NCBI GenBank assembly: GCA_033439685.1
Contig: JAUEDM010000005.1
Location: forward strand, 3,906,001-3,970,000
Reading direction: 5' to 3'
Source of the DNA: Apodospora peruviana
Lineage: Eukaryota > Ascomycota > Sordariomycetes > Sordariales > Lasiosphaeriaceae
DNA length: 64,000 nt
Shown: positions 51,301 to 61,534 of the stretch, piece by piece
Position numbering within the stretch: the first letter of the stretch is position 1
How the letters are laid out: every line of letters starts with the position of its first letter
The notes under the pieces: model-generated
Seen by the model: only the letters and a program-made list of their open reading frames with translations
What the model was told of the DNA's origin: nothing
The model's database searches: none
Made by a program: the position numbers and the translations under genes

Positions 51301-52753
51301 AGTCGAAGGACATCATGGGCTTTACTGATGTCTTTCTCTGTCCCGATCCCATAGAAGTGGCAGAGGAATACGATCCAAATGCAATCAGTGACGAGGGTAT
51401 GTGACAAGTGTACATCGTCTGCTGAGCTTAAGATTCGACAAGACTCAAACAGTTGCTCCATGACAATCCAAGGCATTTTACGCAAGCTCGTCGTGGGTAA
51501 GCGAATCTGTTATGGGAGATGTGGTTAAAGAATGCAAGGGCTGAGAGGGTTCTCTGGTCTGCTTACCTGATCAAAAACCTTCGTCACTTGGGGCTGCTTA
51601 GTGGGTATCTCACCGGTGTCTGCTGGGGTGCTTGTAGCCGCTCTGACGGTCTCATCGCCACATCTAGAGATAAACACGCTTGCTGTTATTCCTGCTTTCT
51701 TTGTTGACGGGCGCTTTAGGCTGACACTCACGTCTGTAGCGCTCGCCCTGTGTGATCTCCTAGCAAAACGAGAACGTGCTGGAGACTTCTCTTCTGTGGG
51801 CTGAGTCGCACCGTGTTGGCGAACAGATCCATGAATAAGGTCATGTACTTATCACCCAGGAAGTCACCCGTTTCGTGTTCAACAGCAAGTGGAATGATGC
51901 GGTGAAGATATGGTACGCGCAGGATGTCTCGAATTTCCTTGTCCCTAAACTCCGGGTCCAATGGCAGGTCAAATGTGCTGAAGGGGTCCTTATGGACAAA
52001 GAGTTGCCAGAACAGGAGACCGAGTGAATAGACGTCGCTGTTGTAAAGCTCGTCTTGTTTGGCGCAGAACTCCCGAATCTCTGGTGCAATCCATGGGCTC
52101 CCTTTCGAACCTGCAATCGACCCCAAAGCAGTCTCGCCATGATAATATGACGATCCAAATCCACAGAGCTTCGCCATGTACTGCCGCTCCGGGTGACGAA
52201 ACACGACAACGCTGGTAGGATCAAGGGACCCGTGGATAATGCCAGCCGAGTGCAGAGCCGACAGACCAAAGGCGACATCAGCTGCTAGCTGGATCCTCAG
52301 CTCCATACCAACCTGGTCTTGGGACAAGCTGGTCTGAAATGTCTGCAGACTGCCCAGGTCGGCCTGCTCAAGCTTCAGTGCGGGGCATATCTCCAGCGGA
52401 TCGTACGCAAACACGCCAAAAGCGACGGCGATGAGAGTGACGATTAAGTCGCATTCCTGGATTCGTCTGGTCGTAAGGACTCGTATCTCCTGCAGCACGT
52501 GAAAGAGCTCACTCTCGGTCGGGGGCTGCGACGCCCATGGTGACAAGCTCCGCTTGAAGACTTTCAAGACACATCGCCGGCCGATGGAAAGTGGCGAGCG
52601 CTGGTCCTCATGGACTGAATTCAGGTGGCCGTCGGCAAGAAGCTGCAAGTGGCGGACGTTCTCGAGCGCAGTCGATGATTGGGTTTCGCCGAGATGCTGT
52701 CTGACGACATCGAGGAAGCGAGGAAGGTTGATTGCGCTACGCGTCGATGCCAT
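45370..52753 (-). CDS. Pseudokinase-Sel1-ankyrin-HET fusion protein, MITE in fourth intron
   Basis: Five exons with matching phase (51732-52753, 51567-51663, 51007-51506, 49518-50900, 45370-49204) give 2278 residues. Residues 1-341 are a kinase-like domain: VAIK-type Lys64 (RCVLKVFKR), HRD replaced by HGSLDP (Ser176), DFG replaced by GFG (Gly198), APE kept (223-225). Residues about 414-445 are Sel1-like (FLCHFYGIGTEKDISKAHDV). Ankyrin repeats run from about 540 (LHAAVFHGLLEDAKRLLE; TALIISCQQGHVSITSLLLS) to about 1105 (STPLQMATQVLNPVAVELLL). The HET domain lies at about 1585-1755, with FTALSYTWGKPDN and LWVDAICINQADLEEKS, followed by VYGLLGLLP. HET domains act in heterokaryon incompatibility and cell death. 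Exons 1-3 and the ankyrin join are well supported. The join to the HET half depends on removing a 313-nt intron that contains the MITE at 49238-49484. If it is not spliced, a kinase-ankyrin protein ends at 49382, and a separate ankyrin-HET protein could start at 49221. Confidence 0.72.
49238..49484. mobile_element. Foldback MITE (247 bp) with 8-bp TSD, inside intron 4
   Basis: The element is almost wholly two inverted arms of about 110 bp. The left arm starts GAGGTGGTCTCGAGGGACTG; the right arm, inverted, starts GAGGTGGTTTCGAGGGACTA. They share TAGGTACTC-TTTACCGGGAT further in. A short loop lies near 49350-49370. ATCTTAAC is repeated exactly at 49230-49237 and 49485-49492, an 8-bp target duplication as made by hAT-type transposases. 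It has no coding capacity. Removing it plus one ATCTTAAC leaves a 58-nt intron with GTATGT donor, GGCTGAC branch and ATGAG acceptor. Confidence 0.88.
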
Positions 52754-53215
52754 TTTCGGAATGCGTACACGGAGGAAGGTGGATGGATTGTTGTGAGTGG
52801 GAAGGGACCTGGGAACTTGAATGGGATCCTGCAGGGGTGGGGTAATATCAAGACTCGGGAGGATGCCTGGCCGTCTTATTACAGACATAAAACGTATTCT
52901 GTACGGAAAGGAGTACTGTATTCTACCCAATAATATGGAATTAACATACGTCACAGACCAAAAATCTCTTAAAGACTTTCTAACCGAAGAGAAAGTCATG
53001 GCAATTCTCTTTCGGGAGTTCTGTACTTCGAACCCGAATTATATTTGTAAGGTACCTTGAAACATTACGACTTGGCCCCCTCAGTAGTCTCATGGGTCCC
53101 TTCCGTATAAAGCTGAAATGACGATAAGGCATTCCCAAACGTTCCTTCCATATAAAGCTGAAAGCTCGATAAAGGGATAAGTGGTTCTCATTCAACCGCG
53201 CGGAAGCAGGAACCA
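52754..53215. promoter_or_regulatory. Upstream region of the pseudokinase-HET gene
   Basis: About 460 bases. Two direct repeats of CCTTCC(A/G)TATAAAGCTGAAA lie at about 53098-53118 and 53144-53164, near the 3' end of the GGT-like gene. The TATAAAG blocks are oriented on the plus strand, away from the HET gene. Confidence 0.5.
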
Positions 53216-55213
53216 TCAAATCAGCGGTGCAGCAGATCCATCTCCCCTCCCATCACTCCCAGCCGAATACACCACCCTCCTGTCCCCATCTTCCTCCTCC
53301 AAATGCTTCACGCAAATAACCTGGCCCCGTCCAAACAGTGCCCTCCCAGGCATCCCCCTCACAATCTTAACCTCGTGCCCCATCCCTTTCAGTTTTCTCG
53401 CAACCTCCTCGCTGACCCCATCCTCCAGATACACCGAATTATCCACCCGCTTGCTCGGATCCGTCGACTTGCCCGGCAACGCCACACCAATACATACCCT
53501 TGGCGCGTCCAGCGCGACCTGCGGGTTCATCCCAAACAGCAGCATATTGAGCAGCACCTGCGCGTGGCCCTGCGGCTGCATCGCGCCGCCCATAACGCCG
53601 AGCACCGTATTCAAACTTCCGTCGTTCGCATTTGTGACGAGTGCCGGTATGATCGTATTATATGGTCGTTTTTTAGCAGCATAAACGTTTGGGTGCTTTG
53701 GATCAAGATGGAACCCGGCGCCGCGGTTCTGGAGCACGAAGCCGACTCCCTGAGGCACGACCCGGCTGCCGAAGGTGTCTGCCACACTGTTCACAAAGGA
53801 GCAGGCGTTGCCAGCTGCGTCTGTCACTGCCAGATAGACGGTGTCGCTGGTCCTGTGGGTTGGGGAGCCCGGACCCAGTGTGGCTGATGTGCTGGCTTTG
53901 GTTGGGTCGAAGAGCTTGGCCCGTTCAGTCAGGTATGGCTCTGAAATCAGCGAAGCGGTGTCAAGTTTTATGCTGTTGGGGTCGGTGATGTACCAGCTCC
54001 CGTCTGTGAAAGCGATTTTAAGGCATTCGATCAGGGCGTGGAGGTATCTTCGTCCAGGATGTCAGTAAGTGTGTACCGGATAGTTGGATACGTCGCTTAC
54101 TCTGCCGAGTTATGATCCTCCGGCCCAAACTTGGGCACTCTTGCCTCCTTTTCGAGGATCTTCAAGATACCAAGGGCCATCTGCGCCACAATCCCCTGGC
54201 CATTAGGCGGGTGCTCCCACAGATCGAGGGCAGGTCCAGAACCAGGAGCCAGACGGATGGACAGAGCCTGTGTGATTTCACTTCCGAACTGTCCATGATG
54301 TTTGAGGTCTTCCAGCGTCAAGTAGCCACCAAGACTCCTGACTTGGTCAACAATCGCCTCAGCGACGGGACCTTCGTAGAAGCCCGTCTTTCCATATCGT
54401 CCTAAGCGTCGAAACGTCTCGGCCAACAACCTGTTCTTATAGATCTCTCCTGGACGGGGTGCTCTGTACCCCTTCGGCGCGGCAGGATCCTTCTTTAGCA
54501 GCTCAACGCCGTTTGGTTTGCCCCTGAGTTCCCCCTCTGTAGCTACCCACTTTGCAAATCACATCAGCCACCATCAACACCGAAACAGCATAATACATGG
54601 AAGGGGGAAACTTACATAATAACTACTAATCTCACTAATCACGCACCCCTCCTCAGCCATCTCTATCGCCGGCTTCAGCACCTGCTCCAACGAGACCACT
54701 CCTGACCCAAACTTTTCAACAATATCCACCCACGCGGCAGCCGCGCCCGGGACCGTGACAGACAGCGCCGAGGTGGTCGGGATAGTCGCGTAAACACGGT
54801 CACCGTCGACGACCCCAAGATCCCGACAGACGTCGTCCAACGAGCTGTTGGCCGCCGAGCGTCCTGATCCGTTGAGCGCGTGGACTTGTTGGATCTCAGC
54901 TTCGTAGAAGAGCGCAAAAGCGTCGCCACCGATTCCTGTCATTGACGGATCGACAAGGTTTAGGACCGCTGCTGCTGCTATGGCGGCGTCCTATAATCGT
55001 GGTACACAATGGTTATTATGAGGAGATATTGTGGATATGGAGTGGGAGGATGAGGGGAAAACTTGCGGCTGCATTTCCTCCCTCTCGCAGGATCCTGAGG
55101 CCGGCCTCGTTCGCTAGTGGCGAGATGGTGCTCACGATGCCCTTGGTGCTGTGGACGACGCTGCGTCGGCTCGGGAAGACGGTGAAGTGGCCGTTGTCGC
55201 AGGGGCACACCAT
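53216..55213 (-). CDS. Gamma-glutamyltranspeptidase-like Ntn hydrolase
   Basis: Exons 55067-55213, 54616-54990, 54101-54549 and 53216-54047 give 600 residues. The protein is a GGT-family Ntn hydrolase that matures by self-cleavage. The N-terminal LREGGNAADAAIAAAAVLNL and DPSMTGIGGDAFALFYEAE are family hallmarks, as are NGSGRSA and VTVPGAAAAWVDI. The likely catalytic nucleophile is Thr391 in RTSDTVYLAVTDAAGNACSF. The 'SDTVY' form (not TTHYS) is that of the bacterial YwrD/HpxW-like branch, so classic glutathione hydrolysis is not certain. No signal peptide is seen, unlike vacuolar or surface GGT. The first intron starts with GC, not GT (GCAAGT...TATAG), required for the GGNAADAA motif. GGM-rich LGVMGGAMQPQGHAQVLLNM closes the active site region. 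Confidence 0.9.
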
Positions 55214-55623
55214 TTTCGGCTTGATGAGTTGTTGAAAATATAGTGTTTAGTACGAAAATTAAAGGAGATAAAAGAAGTTAAGAAAACAAGATCGCAACTC
55301 GGTTGTGTAAGTACCAGATAGTACCTAAGGAAGGCAGGTCAGCAGCAGGAGTGAGTGCTCGGGCAGTGCGGCCTAAAGCCGAAGATCGGGTCGTTGTAAC
55401 CAATGAGCCCAAGATCACTCCATCACGCATTGGTCTCGTCCCAAGAGCCCGCTTTTGTGTCCGACAATCGGGGACAACAAGCACAACTTGTCTTACAGAT
55501 CTCGCAGGAAAACAAAACGCCGGCTGAAGAGATCAAAATCTAGGCTCTATCCGCATAGTACCAATAATAAAGAAGCCCTTTCGCCCATACCTTATTCATC
55601 ATTCGTCCATATCATGCCCGTGG
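55214..55623. other. Intergenic between GGT-like gene and polyQ gene
   Basis: About 410 bases holding the GGT-like promoter and the 3' end of the next minus-strand gene. Nothing else was recognised. Confidence 0.5.
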
Positions 55624-56544
55624 TCAATCATCAGATATCTGAATATCTCCTACTCCCCCGCCCTCTCCCAGCGTCTCGCCGAGCTTAACAAGTGTATTCT
55701 CGTACACCCTAGCAACATCCATATGCAGCAGTTCGTCGCCATCATCATCCTCGTCCTCCCAGCGCATTCTTCTTCTCCTCGAGTCGTCCTCCGCGGCACT
55801 CTCACCACCAGTGTCCTCAGCCGTTTCCGGTTCAGTGTCTTCTACCTCTTCTATAACCCGTTCCTGTTCCTCCTCCTCCTCAGGCTCCCTGCTGTTCATG
55901 ACATCAACAATGAGAACCCGTGTCAGCTCGACCGTGCTTTTGCACCGAACCATATCCGTCCGCGACAGCCCTGACCTAAGCCCGTTCTCAAACCCGGGGA
56001 GCGTCTCTTTCGTCTCGAGGTCTTGGCCCGACAGCAAGCTCGCGAAGCAGTGGTCTAGTTTTCGTAAGACAGAAAAAGTTGCGGCCGGTGAGGGCGGGAA
56101 CGATGTCACCCAGTTGTTGAATTCGCTGGCGATGTTGAGGAGATAAGGGATTTGCAGGCTCGCTGGAATCTCGGTTAGTACAACCCTAAAAATCAAGTAG
56201 AGCAATAATTGATGGGACGTACGTGTACCAGACAACCAAACGATATTAATCAGGGAATCAAGGTCCTTGCACAACTCGCCCATGGAGTGGTACCCCACAA
56301 CCTCGTCGCCCGGCTCGACCAGCCCATATTTCTTGACATATCTGCGACTAATGTGCAGCATGCGCTCCGACACAAAGTTGCGCACTTTATCTTCCTTTGC
56401 CGAACCGGCTCGCAAAGCATGGCCGCGGGGATGCGGCAGACCCGAAGTTGTCGTTGTCGTTGATGTAGTCGTAGAGCTGGGGGCGGGCGAAGGCAACGCA
56501 TTTACGAGAAATCCGCCTGCGCCAGCAGTCGCCTCGTCGCTGCT

Positions 56545-56590
<46 letters not shown>

Positions 56591-56625
56591 AAGCTGCTAT
56601 CAGCCATTTTCGGAGTTGATGACAT
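55624..56625 (-). CDS. Conserved hypothetical protein with N-terminal polyQ
   Basis: Exons 56229-56625 and 55624-56162 give 311 residues; the 66-nt intron (56163-56228) is a multiple of three without a stop. An N-terminal run of about 15 Gln is encoded by pure CAA. A folded, conserved-looking core follows: KVRNFVSERMLHISRRYVKK, GDEVVGYHSMGELCKDLDSL, INIVWLS joined to ASLQIPYLLNIASEFNNWVT, and TFSVLRKLDHCFASLLSGQD. The C-terminal third is very acidic. I recognise it as a fungal conserved protein but cannot name a function. Met at 56607 is an alternative start. Splicing is preferred because it joins the helical core cleanly and the intron has a TACTAAC branch site. Confidence 0.68.
56545..56590. 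repeat. TTG/CAA trinucleotide repeat (polyQ-coding)
   Basis: About 15 uninterrupted TTG units on the plus strand, coding Gln on the minus strand in the hypothetical protein. Pure CAA repeats are prone to length change. Confidence 0.9.
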
Positions 56626-56958
56626 AAATGTGGTTTAGCAGTTTAAGAGCAGCAGTAAAGTTCATTGCATTGTCGAGTGGGTTTTGTACAACGTTCCGTA
56701 GATGTTGTCAGGTGAAAGGACATGGTCCCATCTCCCGCAAAAGGGGAGACGCGAGGCGCGGGACCTTGTGGTGGGGTGATGATGATGCCGATGTCACCCG
56801 CTGAAAGACAAAAGACAGGGGACTTTATTAGTAGGAATGGTCCGTGCATGCGACAAGGGACCCCGTGGACAATTTCCAAAAATTTCCATCCTAGCCAAAC
56901 ATCGTCGTCGACGACAATAATCAACAAACCCATCCAACGAAAAACATCACATACAAAA
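56626..56958. promoter_or_regulatory. Shared divergent promoter, polyQ gene and 62-residue protein
   Basis: About 330 bases between divergent starts; both promoters must be here. No further signal was recognised. Confidence 0.5.
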
Positions 56959-57264
56959 ATGCCTGGACCCAAGCAATCCCAAATCGGCATGTCTCGCGGC
57001 CAACGGGCCCCCAAGGGGATTTTCAAGTCCACCTACGACACCCTCACATCGGCCGAGAACGCTTCCGTCGTCCGCAGCATTGCTCTATTCGGTGTATGTC
57101 GTCATCTACGGTCCATTCGTCACCAATAAAACAAACTAACATTTTTGTCTAGGTCTCCGTGGCACTGATTTCGAGCTCATGGGCCGAGGCTCTCGTTGGG
57201 TACGGTCTTGCCCTCTTTTTGCGCATATACTTCCAATCCAACTAACCCGTCTCACAGATTCTAA
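56959..57264 (+). CDS. Tiny single-pass membrane protein, three exons
   Basis: Exons 56959-57093, 57153-57199 and 57258-57264 give 62 residues. Both introns have GT-AG ends and CTAAC branch sites. The basic N-terminus (MPGPKQSQIGMSRGQRAPKG) is followed by STYDTLTSAENASVVRSIAL and a hydrophobic helix (ALFGVSVALISSSWAEALVG). Size and layout resemble small mitochondrial outer-membrane translocase (Tom5-type) proteins of filamentous fungi, but this is tentative. The last exon holds only the end of one codon, Phe and the stop, so frame-based callers will miss the gene. Confidence 0.6.
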
Positions 57265-58759
57265 ATCACTCGATTCGATCGATCGACAACCGACACACCC
57301 CCATCCGATTTACACGCACGCAACAATCACGCACTGCTGGCGAGCGACGATGGAATTACAATGTATAATTTGTGCGAGAGAGACATTTGTATGATACGGG
57401 AATAATTACACGACGTGGTTTGGTTGGGTGGTGGTGGCCATGGAAGCGACATCCATCCGGCTGCTGTACAGTACCTACTACGAAAATGGACGGCGTTTGA
57501 CGGACGGATGGTTGCTGCAATCTCAATCCTTTTTGATCTATGACGACCGTGTTCTTGTTCTTTTTGGTTGAGGTGTGATGTTTGCACTTGAAGAGACCGC
57601 GGTGTGGAGCTTGGTGTTCGGTTTGGAAGGGCAGGCTTGTTGGGCCCTCTTGGCTGGGGTGAAAATGCGCCTGTTCCCATGGCATCCTCAAATCATCCTG
57701 CTCTCCGTGTCCCACACCGTTCGCACACGAGACTGGTCATGACCGTGCGTGGTGGATCTCAAGTTCCTATTCGAGGTTGGAATCTGCCTCTTCTTAGCCC
57801 GGTTGATCTACTTCGGGGCGTTCACTGTTCGTGTTCTGGATTCATGCTGATGTCGGTGTTTTTGGTCTTGACTTATCCGGCACGTTCGGAAAGAGGATAT
57901 GGAGAAGTAGGATGTGCTTTTTGGCACGCCAAGATTATTTGTGTGGGGGAATCTGTGTCGTGTTCTCTGTAGCATCGGTCATTGATCCTCTTCTCCTGAT
58001 TGCTCGATGAGCTTAGTTCGAGACTTGACCCGTCTTTTCTTTTTGTTCCTGTATTCTCTGGCACTGACGGTGATGATAGATTCCGCATTGTCCTACATAG
58101 GTAGGTGGTACCTACTATCACGGCAATTACTACTGACTTCCCCCGTGAACAAAGACCATTCCAGATAACAGGATTGCTGTGTTCCTTCCAGTATAGTTGA
58201 CAAGTCCGTTCCAGTTTGCTCCACGTTACAGTTGTTGAGAGTTGAAATGATACCTCACATGTGGTGAGAGAGCATTGGAGTATTATCCCCCAACTTTTGG
58301 TTGTTCTCTTCCTAGGTTTGGGTCATTCTCCGTAGGGGGGAATTGTTGTTCCAATTAGCTGGATCCTCTTTTCTTTGTTAAAGATTAGGGTTCTAGTTTG
58401 TGTCGAGTACAAAGGATAGTTTTCAACTTGAAGAAATGAAGGTATCTGTTCGCTGCACTTGAAGAACAATGAACCTTCCACGCGAACAATGTTTTTGTTC
58501 ATGTTCTCGGGTCTGCTAGAGATTATGAGTATAAGAAAGAAGGGTCCCCGAATATAACGAAACTTTTGAAAGGGCATAGTTGTCATTGCGATTAACACAC
58601 CAGCTTCTAGCTTTTGCTCAACCCCAGGTTCTTACCAACTGAGTATAAGAAAAGCATCAAATCCCTACTACCTTCAGAACTTTGAATTGATCAGTTGTCA
58701 TTGCGATTAACACATTCAGTATTTGCACCACCTCCAGTACACCAACTCAAGACATCAAC
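57265..58759. other. Long intergenic region
   Basis: About 1.5 kb on the plus strand between the tiny membrane protein and a low-complexity protein. GTCATTGCGATTAACACA occurs twice (near 58583 and 58697), a short direct repeat just before the next gene. Nothing coding was recognised. Confidence 0.45.
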
Positions 58760-59791
58760 ATGTCTTCCTCAAGAAGTTCAATCAGTGCGTCTTCTTCTTC
58801 GAGAAATTCTCGCCGGGAAACATCTCAACTCCTCGACGAGGACAAATCCACCAAATCCACCAAATCATCTTCCTCAAAAGGCGGTCTACTGCGATCTCTC
58901 TTCCCCACCACGTCCTCCAGCAACGAGGCCTGGGCCAAACCATCAACTCTGGACGTTTTCCTACCCGACGACCGCTCCTCTTCTTCTTCTTCCAAAAAGC
59001 AACAGCTCGTTCGTAAGAAGAGCTCCAAAACAGGTGAGTCGAGGAGGCGTGACCTTGGTGGCGCACTAATGTATGCCGCCGGCGGTGGACGGTCCGGTAT
59101 GTATCACGTCGAAACTATCCCAGAGGAGCAGCAGGCGGAGTATCATCAATACATTCCCACGTATGAGAATGCCTCTGAGATTTGGAGTGATGGCGAGACC
59201 GGGGGAAGGGGATATTATTCCCACGATGAGGATGGTGACCAACAAAATGGGGGTTATATGCCGCTGCGCGGAGGGGGTGGCTCTTCCTTCGCTGTCTCGG
59301 AGTGTTCATCAATCTATTCGCAAGGCTTGAGAAAGCCGCCTCAATTTGCCCCCAAGAGCTACGAGAAATTAGCCGGGTCGCGGTATTCTGCTGACGGTGG
59401 TGACACTGATATCAGACCTGCGAGCAGGTCATCTTGGTCTTCCTCTTACCATTCCCCAGCTCCTACACCTGGCTACACCCGGACACGCACTTCTGCGAAC
59501 CCTTTTGATTACCAAGTCCACGATGACTCGGATGACAAGGAGGAGAAACCAGCAGCGAGATGGTCGTCCTCTTATGCACGGACACCTACTTCAGCTAATC
59601 CCTTTGATTACCGGGCCCACGATGATGAGGACGCTCCTACTCCCACCCCTACTACTGCTACTACTAACCGTTACAGGGCGACGTACCAGGCTCGAGTCTC
59701 CTCTGATTACGGTTCGGATGATGAGGATGAGAGGACTCCTATTTCTACCACTAAGGCTGCTAAGCATCAAAGTCGTTATCGGAAAATGTGA
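58760..59791 (+). CDS. Low-complexity Ser-rich hypothetical protein
   Basis: A single exon of 343 residues starting MSSSRSSISASSSSRNSRRE. It is Ser/Asp-rich and probably mostly disordered. A conserved-looking middle (GGALMYAAGGGRSGMYHVET) is followed by an acidic, Tyr-rich region. An internal repeat is visible: TSANPFDYQVHDDSDD and TSANPFDYRAHDDED, 30-40 residues apart. No domain or function is recognised. NPFDY could be a short binding motif (NPF-like, as bound by EH domains), which is an inference. Confidence 0.55.
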   Translation: MSSSRSSISASSSSRNSRRETSQLLDEDKSTKSTKSSSSKGGLLRSLFPTTSSSNEAWAKPSTLDVFLPDDRSSSSSSKKQQLVRKKSSKTGESRRRDLGGALMYAAGGGRSGMYHVETIPEEQQAEYHQYIPTYENASEIWSDGETGGRGYYSHDEDGDQQNGGYMPLRGGGGSSFAVSECSSIYSQGLRKPPQFAPKSYEKLAGSRYSADGGDTDIRPASRSSWSSSYHSPAPTPGYTRTRTSANPFDYQVHDDSDDKEEKPAARWSSSYARTPTSANPFDYRAHDDEDAPTPTPTTATTNRYRATYQARVSSDYGSDDEDERTPISTTKAAKHQSRYRKM

Positions 59792-60016
59792 TTATGCCTA
59801 GAATACATCGGTAGTCGGCCACTCGGCACTCCATGTAGCCTCGTGGACTCATGATAAAAAATGCTTACCGTTTGACTTCACTTCGTCTGACAAATCTACG
59901 GGGCATTACAGTAGCATGCTTGGAACACATAGGACGAAGAGAATATCATAGTATCTTTCTGACGACGTCCTTAGTATAATTCAGAAATTCGCTGTTCAAA
60001 ACAAACTAGACTGCCT
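59792..60016. other. Short convergent intergenic region
   Basis: Sequence between the low-complexity protein and the IDO gene, which converge. Nothing was recognised. Confidence 0.5.
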
Positions 60017-61534
60017 CTAGTAATTGCAAATGCCTCCCACATCATCATCGATTGTCCAGATGCCAGCCAAGCCAGTGACCTCGACCTCTTCAACCGGCAA
60101 CCCGGCGCCCTCCTCAGGTTTGCCGGCGAAGAAATCGCCCTGACCCTCCGTCCTGACCTGGCGGCTCATGAACCGACGAGTCCATTCCTCGACGGCGGGC
60201 TCGCCAGTCTCGTCGCGCGCTTGCTTGAGAAACGAGATGAGTGCAGTGCCACCCGTACCTTTGATCTTCTCGGCTTGCTTCTGTTGTTGCTGAGCGGCGA
60301 CGGCTCCGCGGACATCATACGCAATCCCCTGTGGCTGCCGAGACGCAGTAGCCAGGTTGAGCTTCCGCCGAGTCGCCTCGGGGCTGCGGCTGCGACTGCG
60401 TGCCCGCACCTCACGGCTGGGTAACACGATGTAGCGGGTCACGATGGCAATATGCTTATCGCGGAGAGCACGCAGCATCGACAGACATGCATCGTACGCC
60501 AGACACAGCGGGCGAGCGGTACGGTTATCCTCCACAAAGTCGCGGATGTTGGCCACAGCCTGGACATCGCCCAGAAAGCGTGCGTGCGGGCCCGGCATGT
60601 AGCGGCGCATCTCCATGATGAAATTATGCTTCGGTGCCTGCGTGCGACCCTCGCGCTCCGACTCGCCGCGTTTTTCACCAGTCGGCCGGTGCTCGATGCC
60701 GAGAACCACATCGAAGAACTGTATGAGACTGCTCTGGGCGTTGCTGCCGCCGGAGTACTGGCGGTACGGCTCATCACTGGAACCGTCTTCGTAGACAACG
60801 CCGTTGGGCAAACCAGCCTCGGCCATGTTCTTGCTCCCAGCCAGGAAAGGCCGGATGCGGTTGTAGAAGATGGTGGGATCGCAGCTCTCATGCATGCGTT
60901 GCAGCAGGTTGGTAAGATCATCTAGGCGCTCGGCAAATGTAGTCAAGCAGCGAGTGACGGTTGGTGCGTCATTCTGCCGGGCTGCAGCAACAGCGGTGAG
61001 CATCAAGGGGATGATTGGCGCGCCTCGCGCCTCCATGGCGACCGAAACAAGATAGAACCACGACTCATCCAAGGAGCCGGTGAAGGTGTTCAAGGTGGCG
61101 AGGTTCTCGAGGTTGTCGATATCCTCATCCACGAACAGGGGCTTGAAGTTCCAGAGGCAGAGGGCTGCGTAGGTGGCGACGGGTAGCACCTCAAGGTGTT
61201 GCGACACCTTCAACAGCGGAACTGCAATGGCAGGGGGCAGACGGTCACTGGGACTATCACCGCCCCAGATGTAGCCGTGGGCCATGAAGGACAGCAGCGA
61301 GTAGGCTCTGCGCCATTCTGCGTCATGTTCCAGACCGATGGTGGAGAGCACGGGGAGACGGTCAACGACTCCCCGCAACCGCTTGCTGAGGATCAGCGCC
61401 TGGAGGTTGGCGGTGATGGCCTCCCATTTGTTGTAGTATGGATCCGGGAGTCTCGTCAACGGCAGGACTTCCGGGAGGAAGCCATGAGTTGGAGAGATTC
61501 CATAGTCGGCCAAAGCTGGGATGGGCGGAAGCAT
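60017..61534 (-). CDS. Indoleamine 2,3-dioxygenase
   Basis: A heme enzyme that opens the tryptophan indole ring to N-formylkynurenine, the first step of the kynurenine pathway to NAD (BNA2 in yeast). A single exon of 505 residues from MLPPIPALADYGISPTHGFL. Family features are LSFMAHGYIWGG, LNTFTGSLDESWFYLVSVAM, YNRIRPFLAG, AQSSLIQFFDVVLGIEHRPT, RRYMPGPHARFL and the proximal heme ligand His361 in LRDKHIAIVTRYI. The C-terminus is extended by about 120 residues with an RSRSRSPEATRRK stretch and a Gln run, then FLKQARDETGEP, the last also typical of IDO ends. An in-frame Met 31 codons upstream (61627) is possible, but homologs start at MLPPIP. Introns are absent. Confidence 0.92.
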   Translation of the reverse strand: MLPPIPALADYGISPTHGFLPEVLPLTRLPDPYYNKWEAITANLQALILSKRLRGVVDRLPVLSTIGLEHDAEWRRAYSLLSFMAHGYIWGGDSPSDRLPPAIAVPLLKVSQHLEVLPVATYAALCLWNFKPLFVDEDIDNLENLATLNTFTGSLDESWFYLVSVAMEARGAPIIPLMLTAVAAARQNDAPTVTRCLTTFAERLDDLTNLLQRMHESCDPTIFYNRIRPFLAGSKNMAEAGLPNGVVYEDGSSDEPYRQYSGGSNAQSSLIQFFDVVLGIEHRPTGEKRGESEREGRTQAPKHNFIMEMRRYMPGPHARFLGDVQAVANIRDFVEDNRTARPLCLAYDACLSMLRALRDKHIAIVTRYIVLPSREVRARSRSRSPEATRRKLNLATASRQPQGIAYDVRGAVAAQQQQKQAEKIKGTGGTALISFLKQARDETGEPAVEEWTRRFMSRQVRTEGQGDFFAGKPEEGAGLPVEEVEVTGLAGIWTIDDDVGGICNY

